This document shows positions 52,937-62,913 of a stretch of DNA of 64,000 nucleotides, piece after piece. Origin of the DNA: Brenneria corticis (GTDB lineage Bacteria > Pseudomonadota > Gammaproteobacteria > Enterobacterales > Enterobacteriaceae). Position 1 is the first letter of the stretch, and every line of letters starts with the position of its first letter. Position numbers and translations under genes: made by a program. The stretch lies in assembly GCF_003115855.1 (NCBI RefSeq), contig NZ_KZ819072.1:248001-312000 (forward strand), read 5' to 3'. The notes below the pieces were generated by a model, which saw only the letters and a program-made list of their open reading frames with translations, did not search any database and had not been told where the DNA came from.

Positions 52937-53925
52937 CGTGCCACCCCGCTGATTTCCGTTATCCGCTCAATATGCCAGCAGGCGGAGCGATGGCCCTCGC
53001 CGCAGTCAAACAGCGGCGGCCGTTCATCCCGGCAGATTGACGTCGCCAGCGGGCAACGATCGACGAAACGGCAGCCTTGAATAAATTGCTCCGTCGTCGG
53101 CACGCTGCCTTCGATCGTGGCCAGCAGGGACTTGGGCACATCGTCGAGGCGCGGAACGCTGGCCAGCAGCAACGCGGTATAGGGGTGCGCCGGCGAGCGA
53201 AAGAGGGCATGCACCGGCGCGATCTCGGCAATACGGCCGGCATACATCACCGCGACATGGTCCGCCATATCCGCCACCACGCCCATATCATGGGTAATCA
53301 GGACGATCGAGGTTCCCCGTTCGGCCACCAGCCGCTTCATCAGATCCAGGATCTGCGCCTGTATGGTCACGTCCAGCGCGGTGGTCGGTTCGTCCGCCAC
53401 CAGCACCCGTGGGTCGCAGATGAGCGCGATGGAGATCATAATGCGCTGACACATGCCGCCCGACAGTTCGAAAGGATACTGATGCAGACGGCGCTCGGGA
53501 TCGGCGATGCCGACCGCCTCCAACATCTGTCGCGCCCGATCCAGCGCCGCCTGTCGCGAGACGCTGTGATGGACGCGGTAGGCGGCGGCGATCTGTTCCC
53601 CCACCGTGGTCAACGGATCCAGGCAGGCGCCCGGCTCCTGAAAGATAATGGAAATATCCTTGCCGCGCGCGCGGCGCAACCGGCGTTCGGGCAGGGCGGC
53701 CAAATCCGTCTGCGCCAGCATGATGCGCCCGGCGATGCGGCGCGCCGCCGGCGGCAAAAGGCAGAGCATGGCATAGGCGCTCAGTGATTTGCCGCAGCCG
53801 GATTCCCCCACCAGCGCCATTACCTGACCGGGGGCGACGGCAAAGGACACATCATCCAGCACCCTCGACCCGCCGATATCAATCGACAAATTCTCTACCC
53901 GCAGCAGCGGCTCGCTAAGCGTCAT
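52933..53925 (-). CDS. Dpp/Opp-type ABC transporter ATPase (D type)
   Basis: 330 residues. Walker A ALVGESGCGKSLSAYAM, signature LSGGMCQRIMISIALIC, Walker B VLVADEPTTALDVTIQ, and a C-terminal CRFVDRCPLATSICRDE Cys cluster as in DppD/OppD. The signature has Cys where Gln-Arg-neighbour residues vary; no key residue is missing. Lies 9 bp after the SDR gene in the operon. Confidence 0.92.
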   Translation of the reverse strand: MTLSEPLLRVENLSIDIGGSRVLDDVSFAVAPGQVMALVGESGCGKSLSAYAMLCLLPPAARRIAGRIMLAQTDLAALPERRLRRARGKDISIIFQEPGACLDPLTTVGEQIAAAYRVHHSVSRQAALDRARQMLEAVGIADPERRLHQYPFELSGGMCQRIMISIALICDPRVLVADEPTTALDVTIQAQILDLMKRLVAERGTSIVLITHDMGVVADMADHVAVMYAGRIAEIAPVHALFRSPAHPYTALLLASVPRLDDVPKSLLATIEGSVPTTEQFIQGCRFVDRCPLATSICRDERPPLFDCGEGHRSACWHIERITEISGVAR

Positions 53926-53934
53926 ATCTGTTCC

Positions 53935-54729
53935 TCAGCCGTCGCTTTGGCCCTGACCGGCCGTCGGCCGGGGGCGCTGATAGGTGCCGATGGAGTTGCC
54001 GCCGTCCACGCTGAGCACCGCCCCGGTGATAAAACCGGCGCGCTCGGAACACAGATAGCCAATGGCCGCCGGGGCGTCTTCCGGTCCGCTGGCTCGCCCC
54101 AGCGGGATGCGCGCCAGCATCGCCTCGACATAATCCGCAGACAACCGGCTGACTTCGCTGCCCGGCGCAAAGCCCGGCTCGACCACGTTAACGCGGATGC
54201 CATACTCGGCCAATTCCAGCGCGAAGCCTTTGGATAACCGCTCCAGCGCGCTTTTGGACGTACAGTAGGGCGCCGAATTTTGGTTCATCTTGCGCGCGGC
54301 GCCGGAGGAAATGTTGACAATACTGCCTTGCCGTCCGGCGTCGATCATTAGCCGGGCCATTTCCCGCGTCAGCACGAACGGCGCGCGCAGATTGACATCG
54401 AATACGCGATCCCAATCGGCCAGATCCATCTCCAGCAGAGCGAAGCGCGTATAAATGCCGGCGTTATTGATCACAATATCCGGGGCGCCCCAGGACTGAC
54501 GCACCAGAGCCGCCAGATCCAACAGCGAGCGGTCATCGGTCAGTTCGGTGGTATGGCGTAACGTGGTCGCCGCATCCAACCCCAGCTCGCGCACCGTGGC
54601 CTCAAGCGCCTCGGCGCGGTTATCGCTCAGACAGAGATGGGCGCCCTCGCGGGCGAACCAGGCGGCAATCCAGCGACCGAAAATACCGGCGGCGCCGGTG
54701 ATCACCACTTTTTTATTGGCAAATTCCAT
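53935..54729 (-). CDS. Short-chain dehydrogenase/reductase
   Basis: 264 residues from ATG 54729. Classical SDR: Rossmann GAAGIFGRW near the start (TGxxxGxG variant), NNAG in DIVINNAGIYTRF, the Ser of SIVNISSGAARK, the YxxxK pair in APYCTSKSALERL, and GFAPG near the C terminus. It uses NAD(P) and oxidises or reduces an alcohol group. It is embedded between transporter genes (8 bp before, 9 bp after), so its substrate is probably the imported compound or its product. Confidence 0.92.
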   Translation of the reverse strand: MEFANKKVVITGAAGIFGRWIAAWFAREGAHLCLSDNRAEALEATVRELGLDAATTLRHTTELTDDRSLLDLAALVRQSWGAPDIVINNAGIYTRFALLEMDLADWDRVFDVNLRAPFVLTREMARLMIDAGRQGSIVNISSGAARKMNQNSAPYCTSKSALERLSKGFALELAEYGIRVNVVEPGFAPGSEVSRLSADYVEAMLARIPLGRASGPEDAPAAIGYLCSERAGFITGAVLSVDGGNSIGTYQRPRPTAGQGQSDG

Positions 54730-54737
54730 GGTTGGCC

Positions 54738-55601
54738 TCAACGCAGACGGGAACGGGGATCGAGCTGGTCGCGCAGCCAGTCGCCCAGCACGTTAACGGA
54801 AAAAACCAGCAGGAACAGGCAGGCGCCGGGAAACGCGACGATCCACCAGGCGCGCTCGATATATTGCCGGCCGACGCTCATGATCGAACCCCAACTGGAC
54901 GCCGGCGGCTGGATGCCCAGTCCGAGAAACGACAGACCGGCTTCCATCAGGATCATCAGGCCGAATTCCGCGGTGGCGACAATCAGCAGCGGACCGGCGA
55001 TATTCGGTAAAATATGGCGCAGCAGAATACGCGCCGCGCCGGCGCCGGCCAGTTCGGACGCCTTGATAAACGGCAGATTGGCGATCTGTAGCGTCTGGGC
55101 ATAGGCGACGCGGGTATAGCGCGGCCAGCGGGTCAACGCCAGTACCAGCACCAGCTTGAGAAAGCCCGGCCCCAGCACCGCCACGGTCAAGACCGCCAGC
55201 AGGATCGCCGGGATAGACATCATGATATCCACCAGACGCATGATCAGCGTTTCGACCGCGCCGCGAAACCAGCCGGCCATCATACCGAGCGTCACCCCGA
55301 CCAGCGTCGAAACCGTGACCGACAGCGCCGCCACGCTCAGCGAGACGCCGGCGCCGTACAGGGTGCGCGATAGCAGATCGCGGCCCAGATCGTCGGTGCC
55401 GAACCAGAATGTTATCCCTCTGGCTTCAAAGCCCGGCGGCTTCAGCCGCGCCAGCAGGTTCTGCCGCGCCGGATCCAGCGGAGCTATCCAGGGGGCGAAA
55501 ATCGCCAGCAGCACGATAACCGTCAGGAGCAGCGCGACGATCAGCACGGAAAGCGGCACTTTTCGTCTGCGCCGCCCGACCGCCGGGAATACGGATTGCA
55601 T
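54738..55601 (-). CDS. Dpp/Opp-type ABC permease (C type)
   Basis: 287-residue inner-membrane protein. Basic N-terminal cytosolic stretch (GRRRRKVPLS), then TM1 (VLIVALLLTVIVLLAIFAPW) and about five further spans. The EAA loop is seen in IKASELAGAGAARILLRHIL, which docks to the ATPases. Pairs with the B-type permease 11 bp upstream. The sequence ends LGDWLRDQLDPRSRLR, typical of DppC. Confidence 0.93.
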   Translation of the reverse strand: MQSVFPAVGRRRRKVPLSVLIVALLLTVIVLLAIFAPWIAPLDPARQNLLARLKPPGFEARGITFWFGTDDLGRDLLSRTLYGAGVSLSVAALSVTVSTLVGVTLGMMAGWFRGAVETLIMRLVDIMMSIPAILLAVLTVAVLGPGFLKLVLVLALTRWPRYTRVAYAQTLQIANLPFIKASELAGAGAARILLRHILPNIAGPLLIVATAEFGLMILMEAGLSFLGLGIQPPASSWGSIMSVGRQYIERAWWIVAFPGACLFLLVFSVNVLGDWLRDQLDPRSRLR

Positions 55602-55612
55602 AGTACGGCTCC

Positions 55613-56533
55613 TCAGCGCGCCAGCCGGATGCGCGGATCGACCAGCGCATACACCAGATCGGCGAGAATACTGGTCATCACATAAACAAAGGAAATCAGC
55701 AGCACAATGACCTGAACCACCAGAAAATCCCGCGACTGAATGGATTGGATCGCCAACTGGCCGATGCCGGGCCAGGCGAAAACCGTTTCGATAATCACCG
55801 CGCCGGCCAGCAGATTGCCGATTTCCAGCGCGGCGATGGTGATCACCGGAATGGCGGCGTTGCGCAGCACATGACGCCGGACGATGACGGCGCGAGACAG
55901 CCCGCGGGCCAGCGCGGCCCGGACATACTCTTTGCCCAGTTCGTCAAGCACCGCGATACGCGTCATGCGGGCGAAGGTCGACATCGAAATCGCGCCGAGC
56001 GCGATAGCGGGCATGATCAGCGCGGCCCACTCCTGCGAGCCGGAGGTCGGCAGCCAGCGCAGCGTGACGGCGAAAACGAAAATCAACAAAATGCCCGACA
56101 GAAAGGTGGGTACGCTTTGTCCGGTGACCACGATGGCGGTCAATAGCCGCTCCAGCCAACCGCCGCGCCGTACCGCCATCAGAATGCCGATCGGAATGCC
56201 GACGCCGATGGCCACCAGCAGCGCGCCGGCCGCCAGCATTAAGGTGTAGGGCAGTCTGGAGGCGACGATGTCCAGCGCCGGCACGCGCTGCACCACGGAA
56301 ATGCCGAAATCAAGATGGGCCAGATCCTTGAGATAGGCCAGATACTGCACTCCCAGCGGCCGGTCAAAGCCAAGCTGATGGCGCAGGGCGGCTATCATTT
56401 CCGCGGACGCATCCTGCGGCACCAGCAGCAGGGTGGGATCGCCCGACAGGTGCATAATCATAAACACGATGGTCAGCACCCCAAGGATGGCGATAGCGGC
56501 ATGCAACAGCCGTCCGGCGACGTATCTCAACAC
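55613..56533 (-). CDS. Dpp/Opp-type ABC permease (B type)
   Basis: 306-residue inner-membrane protein. TM1 LLHAAIAILGVLTIVFMIMH, a periplasmic domain, and further spans with the EAA loop near KEYVRAALARGLSRAVIVRR. It ends YVMTSILADLVYALVDPRIR, standard for DppB. Sits 15 bp after the binding-protein gene. Confidence 0.93.
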   Translation of the reverse strand: MLRYVAGRLLHAAIAILGVLTIVFMIMHLSGDPTLLLVPQDASAEMIAALRHQLGFDRPLGVQYLAYLKDLAHLDFGISVVQRVPALDIVASRLPYTLMLAAGALLVAIGVGIPIGILMAVRRGGWLERLLTAIVVTGQSVPTFLSGILLIFVFAVTLRWLPTSGSQEWAALIMPAIALGAISMSTFARMTRIAVLDELGKEYVRAALARGLSRAVIVRRHVLRNAAIPVITIAALEIGNLLAGAVIIETVFAWPGIGQLAIQSIQSRDFLVVQVIVLLISFVYVMTSILADLVYALVDPRIRLAR

Positions 56534-56548
56534 GGCGAGCCCCTCCGG

Positions 56549-58045
56549 CTAGGGCTTCCAGCGCATATCTGTCACGAACATCGCTTCGTTGGCGCTCGGC
56601 CGCCAGTCAAGATGTTTACTGGCGCCGTATACCACATAGGACTGATACAGCCCGATGCCGGGCACATCGTCACGCAGGATCTGATAGGCCTGGCGATATT
56701 TTTCCAGCCGCTGCTGAACATCGAGGATTGAGCGGGCGCCGTCCACCAGCGCATCAAAGTCGGGATTATGGTATTTGGCCCACAGGCTGCCGCTGCGAAA
56801 CAGCGGGAAGATCACGCCGTCCGCATCCTGACAGGCGCAGGACCAGGCGCCTAGCGCCAGACCGCCGGCATTGCCCGCTTCGCCCTGACGGCGTTTAAGG
56901 AAGGTTGGCTGATCGCTGGACTGAATTTCCACTTTAAGCCCGACATCGTTAATCATCTGCTGGATGGCTTCGACCATGGCGCGGCTGTAAACCGGCGAGG
57001 TCAGGAAGGTGACGACGGCCCCTTCGGCGTTGGCGGCTTTGACCAGCTCGCGCGCCTTATCCGGATCGAACGGATAGCCCTGCACCCGATCGGTATAGCC
57101 GAAGACCGGCGGCGCGCCGAGCACGTTCACCGGCGCGCCGTAGCCTTCCAGCAACGCATCGATCAGCGCCTGACGGTCGATGGCGTAGGCGATCGCCTGA
57201 CGGACGCGGACATCGCGGGTCGGCCCCGCCTCGGCGTTGATAAACAGATAGCCGATACGTTCGGTGGGAGCCGATAGCACCTGCGTATCGGCGTTGGCTT
57301 TCACCGCTTGCGCCTGATCCGGCGGCAGATCGCGGATCAGATCCGCTTTGCCGGTCTGTAGGTCGGCGATACGGGTCGCCACATCGGGCACCGCCCGGAA
57401 TACCACTCGCGGGAACGGCGGCGTCACCCGCCAGTAGCGCTCGTTAGCCTGAAGTTCAATCTGTACGCCCTTTTGCCAGTTAACCAGGCGATAGGGGCCG
57501 CTGCCCAGAGGCTGCTGATTGAACTGTTGATCGCCGACCTTTTCCACATAGGCCTGCGGGACGATGGACAGCTTGACCAACTGCGCCAGCAGCGCCGGGT
57601 AAGGCGATTTGGTGGTTATCCGAACCCGGTTGGGGGCGATGACTTCGGCGCCGTCGATCTGATCGAACTGCGATAGCTGCGGGCTTTTCAGCGCCGGGTT
57701 GGTAATACGCTTGATGCTGTAGACCACGTCGGCGGCGCTGAGCTTGCTGCCGTCCTGAAAGCTGACATCGTCGCGGATGTCGAAATCGAGGGTCGTATCG
57801 TTGACATACGTCCAGGCGCTGGCGATCTGCGGTACGATCTTGCCCTCGGCGTCGCGGGTCAGCAAGTTATCGAATATATTGCGATAAACGCTATAACTGT
57901 CGGTATTCCACTGTAGATGGGGATCGAGCGTCGCCGCATCGCTCGGTAAATCAATGGTCAGGGTCTCTTTCGCCGGCTGAGCGGCGGCCAGCGTCGCCGC
58001 CAGCGCCAGGGCGGTCGCGGCGGCCCATCTTATTATCATCGACAT
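56549..58045 (-). CDS. ABC transporter substrate-binding protein (family 5)
   Basis: 498 residues with a signal peptide (TALALAATLAAAQPA) and no lipobox Cys, so soluble in the periplasm. Family-5 peptide/nickel-type binding fold: LDPHLQWNTDSYSVYRNIFD, then DISFQDGSKLSAADVVYSI (seen as DDVSFQDGSKL), LINAEAGPTRDVRVRQAIAY and the GWRPS-like end. Members carry peptides, glycosides or other hydrophilic compounds. It is the high-affinity receptor of the operon, second gene after the deacetylase-type hydrolase. The start at 58045 or 58039 is equally open. Confidence 0.92.
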   Translation of the reverse strand: MSMIIRWAAATALALAATLAAAQPAKETLTIDLPSDAATLDPHLQWNTDSYSVYRNIFDNLLTRDAEGKIVPQIASAWTYVNDTTLDFDIRDDVSFQDGSKLSAADVVYSIKRITNPALKSPQLSQFDQIDGAEVIAPNRVRITTKSPYPALLAQLVKLSIVPQAYVEKVGDQQFNQQPLGSGPYRLVNWQKGVQIELQANERYWRVTPPFPRVVFRAVPDVATRIADLQTGKADLIRDLPPDQAQAVKANADTQVLSAPTERIGYLFINAEAGPTRDVRVRQAIAYAIDRQALIDALLEGYGAPVNVLGAPPVFGYTDRVQGYPFDPDKARELVKAANAEGAVVTFLTSPVYSRAMVEAIQQMINDVGLKVEIQSSDQPTFLKRRQGEAGNAGGLALGAWSCACQDADGVIFPLFRSGSLWAKYHNPDFDALVDGARSILDVQQRLEKYRQAYQILRDDVPGIGLYQSYVVYGASKHLDWRPSANEAMFVTDMRWKP

Positions 58046-58102
58046 GTTCGTTACTCTCTTCAGACCAGAAACAGGGTTATATTCGCCGGCATCGCCGGAG
58101 GA

Positions 58103-59035
58103 TTACCGCGGCGTGTTGCGCGCCAGGCCGGCGCCGACGGCGCAGAACGCCGCCAGTTCCTCGTGGGTGGTAAACCAGACGTCGCTCTTGGACTGCGCCA
58201 GCCGGATGATCTCCTCCAGCAGGAACAAGCGCGAGCGGTGCCCGGAATGGTGGGGATGGAGGGTCAACTGAAACAGGCCGCCTTCCTGATAGGCCATCTC
58301 CAATTCACGCTGAAAAATGCCCAGCACCATAAGGGGATCGCCATAGGGCCGGGCGGCGCTCATCCGATCCATGGCGAAATAGGGCGCGTCGTCGCGGATC
58401 CACTCCACCGGAATTTCGACGATGCCGGTCGGCAGACCATCCTCCAACAGTTCATAGGGCTCGTCGTCCGCCATCAGCGACGAGTCGTAAAGCAGCGCCA
58501 TTTCGCGGGCGATGCCCAGCGTGGCCGGACTGAAATCCCAGGAGGCGGTACGCATGCCCACCGGCCGGCGGCCTGATAAGCGCTCCAGCACATCGGCGGC
58601 CCGCAGCGCCAGGTCACGTTCGGCGACGGCGTCGAGGCTGGAGTTAGACTCATGAATCCAACTGTGCATACCTATTTCATGACCCGCCGCCGCGACGGCG
58701 CGCACTTCGTCGGCGTTGATCAGCGCCGATACCGCCGGCACAAAAAAGGATGCCGGCACGCCGTATTTTTCCAGCAGGCGCAGGATGCGCGGCATGCCGG
58801 CGCGCGCGCCGTACTGTCCCTGACTCAGACGTCCCGCCGACAGCCCGCCGTTACGCAACTCAAACGTCTCATGATCGGCATCAAAAGAGAGGGCGACGGC
58901 CATGCGCGCGCCATCTTTCCAGACGGCGGGCTTCAACGACCGACCGGCGCGGACGCGATCCACCCGCTGTCGCCATCGTTCATCGGGCCACAGCCACGGC
59001 TTATCGTCCGCCAGATCCCCTCCCGACTGATGCAT
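58103..59035 (-). CDS. Polysaccharide-deacetylase-family hydrolase (PuuE-like)
   Basis: 310 residues, no signal peptide. NodB/CE4 fold: the metal Asp motif SFDADHETFELRN near 49-61, SFFVPAVSALINADEVRAVA, the HxxxxH-type motif GHEIGMHSWIHESN (His ligands), GMRTASWDFSPATL, and a final TLHPHHSGHRSRLFLLEEII. This cytosolic subgroup includes PuuE-like allantoinases and other C-N hydrolases rather than true polysaccharide enzymes. First gene of the operon (AAGGAAACATAAC before the ATG). It probably acts on the same amide compound as the amidase. Confidence 0.85.
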   Translation of the reverse strand: MHQSGGDLADDKPWLWPDERWRQRVDRVRAGRSLKPAVWKDGARMAVALSFDADHETFELRNGGLSAGRLSQGQYGARAGMPRILRLLEKYGVPASFFVPAVSALINADEVRAVAAAGHEIGMHSWIHESNSSLDAVAERDLALRAADVLERLSGRRPVGMRTASWDFSPATLGIAREMALLYDSSLMADDEPYELLEDGLPTGIVEIPVEWIRDDAPYFAMDRMSAARPYGDPLMVLGIFQRELEMAYQEGGLFQLTLHPHHSGHRSRLFLLEEIIRLAQSKSDVWFTTHEELAAFCAVGAGLARNTPR

Positions 59036-59513
59036 GTTATGTTTCCTTGTTGTTTCGAATGTTTTATAAAAAAGTGTAATAACGGCGTTATGTATTAAGG
59101 AAATGGAATAACAAGATAATTAATATAACCATATGAACTGTTTGGCGGTCAAGTAGTGACCGATATGCGAAAAGGTCGATTTTTTTAAGCCTTATCGGGC
59201 AAGGGAAAAGGTCGCCGCGCTATCCAACCGCGTTAAGCCACCGGGGAAAAACGAGGCTGTCGTCGCTTGCGACGAGCGGGATTATTTCCACCGATTTCGA
59301 TGTTTGCTTTACGTTATAGGGTGAATAGCTGTAAAACTGAAATTCATCTTTTTCTGCTGCGTTTATGCGGTCATTCTTTGTAAGTTATATAGGGACGGAT
59401 TCGTTAGAATCCGCCGTTGATACACGCATTGCTGGTAAAATCCAACCACTCTGGCGAATGGTGGCCGTTTTGAACATCCACTATTTCTGTTGAATTTGGG
59501 AACCTTTCAATTT
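59036..59513. other. Divergent promoter region, no gene seen
   Basis: About 480 bp between the divergent hydrolase and channel genes. It must hold both promoters. I see no further gene, tRNA or clear operator. Confidence 0.5.
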
Positions 59514-61952
59514 ATGCGTACTTTGTTATCTGCGTTATTGCGTATTTTTCTGTTGGCAATGTTGGTATCGCCCGTCGGGTATGCGACGGCGGCAGACCCG
59601 GATCCTCAGTCGTCACCAGATGAAGCCCCGGTGAAAATAAATGTCGATGCCGAACTGGTGAAGCTGCAAAAGCAGCTGGACGGCATTAAGCAGCAGGTTT
59701 CAGGCGCCAACAGCGACAGTAAATTCGGCGCCTTGAACGATACCACGCAGCTACTGGTCGGCAGCGCCGACGATCTGTCCGCGGCCGTCGCGCCGCTGCG
59801 CGCGCAGTTACAGGCGCAACTGGATGTGTTGGGGCCTGCGCCTGAGGCGGGTTCTTCCATCAACGAAACCAACGAAGTCACTCGCAAGCGCAACAGTCTG
59901 AACGCGCAAAAGGCGAAGGTGGATGCGCAGATTGAGCAAATTCAGGCGCTGCGCGCCAGCGCGGCGAATCTTTCGGCGCAGATTGTTACGCTGCGGCGTA
60001 ATGCGTTGAAAACCCAGCTGGCATTGAATTCCGGTAGTATTTTGGGTGCGCGTTTCTGGTCCCCTCTGATAACGCCTCAGGCGGAAGATCAGCGCAAGCT
60101 GAGCGCGTTTCAGCAGCAGCTAAGCGATGCGTTTATGGTTTCGTGGGGACCCGATTGGCGTTATGGTTCCGCTTTTTATCTGTTGGTCGCGGCGGTGCTG
60201 GTTAGCGCGGGGCGTCGCTATATGGAGAAGTACCTGACCTGGGCCGGGATTAATCTACTGCCGGAAGGGCGGTTGAGACGCAGTTTTCTGGCGACGGCCA
60301 GCGTTATCTCCACGGTGCTGACCATCGGCATCGCCGCAAATTTACTCGACTTCACCTTTACCCGTCACGGCGAGGCGTCTGAACGGGTGGCGGCATTTCT
60401 GGATGCGCTGGCGCAACTGTCCATCTTTTGTTCGATGATTGCGGGACTGGGGCGCGCATTTCTCTCGAATCATCGGCCTTCCTGGAGGTTGCCGGCGATC
60501 TCCAACCCGGTAGCCAAGGCCATGAGGCCTTTCCCGGTGGTCGCGGCGTTGTTTATTCTGGCGTTTGGTATTATTGAACAGGTTACGGCTACCGTGGGAA
60601 CGTCGGTGTCGGCCACCATTATGGTTAATGGTTTATCCGCACTGTTTCTGGCTCTCACCGCCGGCACCATCACGCTGAAAAGCGATCAGATTCGCCGCCA
60701 GATGGTACATTCCGGCACTCAACCGGAAGCGCGTTCCACGCTGGCCGGGTTGATTCACCTGGCTGTACTGGTGACTTCACTCTCCGTGCTGATTTCGCTG
60801 GTGATTGGTTATATTTCGCTGGCCAGGTTCCTGACCTATGAACTGGTGTGGATCGGCATGGTTTTTTCATGCCTCTACCTGTTCTCGACATTTATTACCG
60901 ATATCTGCGAAAGCGTCTTTTCTCCCAACAATATCAGCGGGAGACGCATTAAAAACTCCCTCAATCTCGACGACCGGCATCTGGCGCAGGCCACGGCGCT
61001 GCTTTCCGCCAGCGGAAAGGTTTTTTTGATTCTGATGGCCGCGGTCGCGTTACTGAACGGTACTTTCGGCACCACCACCCCGCTGGAGCTGGTGCAAAAG
61101 GCCGTCGAACTATGGGGCGGTAAGGGGCTGGAAACGTTAAGCATTGTACCGGCCCATTTGGTGAATGCGGTGCTTTTCCTGGTTATCGGGGTCTATGTCT
61201 TACGCTCGTCAAAGCGCTGGCTGGAAGATGAGTTTCTTCCCAAGACCATGATGGATCGCGGCATCCGGGCGTCGCTGGTGACGTTGTTCAGCAATATCGG
61301 TTATATCCTGATCATTCTGCTGACGCTGGCGACGCTGGGTATTCAGTGGAATAAGCTGGCATGGATCGTCAGCGCGCTGTCGGTGGGTATCGGTTTCGGC
61401 CTGCAGGAGATCGTAAAAAACTTTATTTCCGGTTTGATTCTGCTCACCGAACGGCCGGTCAAGGTCGGCGATCTGGTGAATATCAGCGGCGTGGAAGGGG
61501 ATATCCGGCGCATTAACGTTCGGGCGACGGAGATTCAGTTGGGCGACCGTTCGACGGTGATTGTGCCCAATTCCCAGTTTATTTCGCAGAACGTGCGCAA
61601 CATTACCATGGGGAATGCGCTTGGGGTGGCGACGCTGGCGCTGACGTTCCCGCTGGATATCGATCCCGAGGAAGTCAGAGCCATTCTGCTGGACGCTTAC
61701 ACGGAACATGAATCGATTCTGGACGCGCCCGCGCCATCCGTTACCTTCAGTCAGTTAACGCCGACGGGCATGGTGTTGAGCGTAACGGGCTATGTCAACA
61801 GCCCGCGCCTGGTGGCCGGGGCGAAGAGCGATTTGCTGTTTGATATTATCCGCCGCTTGCGGGCGTCCAATATTCCTTTGGCGGTGCCGCAGAGAATGGT
61901 GTTGGAAAACCCCGGCGCCGATTTGCACGATGCTATTGAAGAGAAAGCGTAA
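59514..61952 (+). CDS. DUF3772-domain mechanosensitive channel (MscS family)
   Basis: 812 residues from ATG 59514 (an in-frame TTG at 59490 is less likely). Signal peptide ending near YATAA. The periplasmic helical DUF3772-type region (about 45-190) has ELVKLQKQLDGIKQQVSGAN and NAQKAKVDAQIEQIQALR. Then about ten membrane spans follow, and the MscS core is seen in WIVSALSVGIGFGLQEIVKN and FISGLILLTERPVKVGDLVN with VPNSQFISQNVRNIT. Opens on membrane tension to release solutes at osmotic downshock. Monocistronic with a strong terminator. Confidence 0.92.
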   Translation: MRTLLSALLRIFLLAMLVSPVGYATAADPDPQSSPDEAPVKINVDAELVKLQKQLDGIKQQVSGANSDSKFGALNDTTQLLVGSADDLSAAVAPLRAQLQAQLDVLGPAPEAGSSINETNEVTRKRNSLNAQKAKVDAQIEQIQALRASAANLSAQIVTLRRNALKTQLALNSGSILGARFWSPLITPQAEDQRKLSAFQQQLSDAFMVSWGPDWRYGSAFYLLVAAVLVSAGRRYMEKYLTWAGINLLPEGRLRRSFLATASVISTVLTIGIAANLLDFTFTRHGEASERVAAFLDALAQLSIFCSMIAGLGRAFLSNHRPSWRLPAISNPVAKAMRPFPVVAALFILAFGIIEQVTATVGTSVSATIMVNGLSALFLALTAGTITLKSDQIRRQMVHSGTQPEARSTLAGLIHLAVLVTSLSVLISLVIGYISLARFLTYELVWIGMVFSCLYLFSTFITDICESVFSPNNISGRRIKNSLNLDDRHLAQATALLSASGKVFLILMAAVALLNGTFGTTTPLELVQKAVELWGGKGLETLSIVPAHLVNAVLFLVIGVYVLRSSKRWLEDEFLPKTMMDRGIRASLVTLFSNIGYILIILLTLATLGIQWNKLAWIVSALSVGIGFGLQEIVKNFISGLILLTERPVKVGDLVNISGVEGDIRRINVRATEIQLGDRSTVIVPNSQFISQNVRNITMGNALGVATLALTFPLDIDPEEVRAILLDAYTEHESILDAPAPSVTFSQLTPTGMVLSVTGYVNSPRLVAGAKSDLLFDIIRRLRASNIPLAVPQRMVLENPGADLHDAIEEKA

Positions 61953-61960
61953 AAATAAAA

Positions 61961-61990
61961 GGCTCCCGAGTTGATGGCGGGAGCCTTTTT
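61961..61990 (+). terminator. Terminator of the channel gene (likely bidirectional)
   Basis: Stem GGCTCCCG/CGGGAGCC with a nine-base loop, followed by TTTTT on the plus strand and TTTTATTTTT on the minus strand. Lies between the convergent channel and dat genes. Confidence 0.88.
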
Positions 61991-62008
61991 AGCGCAGCGG
62001 ACGGTCTG

Positions 62009-62869
62009 TTATTTAACCTGCTGCTTCACCATCTCAATATAGATTTCCCGCAGGCGGCGGGTTACCGGGCCGGGTTTGCCGTCGCCGATGGTTTTGCCGT
62101 CAAGCTTGACCACCGGTAAAACGAAGGTGGTGGCGGAACTGATAAAGATTTCACTGGCGTGATAGGCCTCTTCCGGGGTAAAGAGCCGCTCTTCCAGTTT
62201 GATTTGAGCATCCTCCGCCAGTTTCAACAGCGAGTGACGGGTAATACCGTGCAGAATGTCGTTGCTTAACGGACGGGTCACCACGGTATTATCGTGCAGG
62301 ACGATATAGCAGTTGCAAGAGCTGCCTTCGGTCACAAATCCGTTTTCCACCAAAAAGGCATCATCGGCATGCTGGGTATGGGCGTACTCTTTCGCCAGAC
62401 AAGCGGCCAACAGGCTGACCGTTTTGATATCGCGGCGGTGCCAGCGGATGTCAGGGCTGGTGACGACATGCAGACCGGTATCCGCCTTCGGGTTTTCCAG
62501 CACGGCGCGCGCCTGGGTGAACAGCACCAGCGTCGGTTTTACCTCGGCTGAAGGAAAGTTGAAGTCGCGATCGCCGGCGTTGCCGCGGCTTAGCTGTAAA
62601 TAGATCGCGCCTTCTTCCATGCCGTTTTTTTCGATCAGGGCGTAATGAATATCTTTCAGTTCGGCGGGGCTGACGGGCAGCGTAAGCGACAGCTCACGGC
62701 AGGAGCGTTGCAGACGAGCCAGGTGACCGTCAAACTCGGCCAGTTTACCATTTACCACCGCGGTCACTTCATACACGGCATCGGCAAAAAGGAAACCGCG
62801 GTCGAATACCGACACTTTGGCCTCGCTTTCCTGCACATATTGCCCATCAACATAAACAAGACGTTGCAT
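62009..62869 (-). CDS. dat: D-amino-acid transaminase (class IV)
   Basis: 286 residues. PLP enzyme that moves the amino group between D-amino acids and 2-oxo acids. Seen: the VSVFDRGFLFADAVYEVTAV start, RGNAGDRDFNFPS, the PLP lysine in RRDIKTVSLLAACLAK (Lys149), NGFVTEGSSCNCYIV, and HGITRHSLLKLAEDA. Length and motifs fit bacterial D-AAT. AAGGAG lies seven bases before the ATG. It follows the dgcA-like gene by 44 bp on the same strand, consistent with D-glutamate or D-alanine turnover. Confidence 0.88.
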   Translation of the reverse strand: MQRLVYVDGQYVQESEAKVSVFDRGFLFADAVYEVTAVVNGKLAEFDGHLARLQRSCRELSLTLPVSPAELKDIHYALIEKNGMEEGAIYLQLSRGNAGDRDFNFPSAEVKPTLVLFTQARAVLENPKADTGLHVVTSPDIRWHRRDIKTVSLLAACLAKEYAHTQHADDAFLVENGFVTEGSSCNCYIVLHDNTVVTRPLSNDILHGITRHSLLKLAEDAQIKLEERLFTPEEAYHASEIFISSATTFVLPVVKLDGKTIGDGKPGPVTRRLREIYIEMVKQQVK

Positions 62870-62913
62870 TACAACACTCCTTAAAATAGTCGTTCAATGC
62901 AGCTTAACGTATT

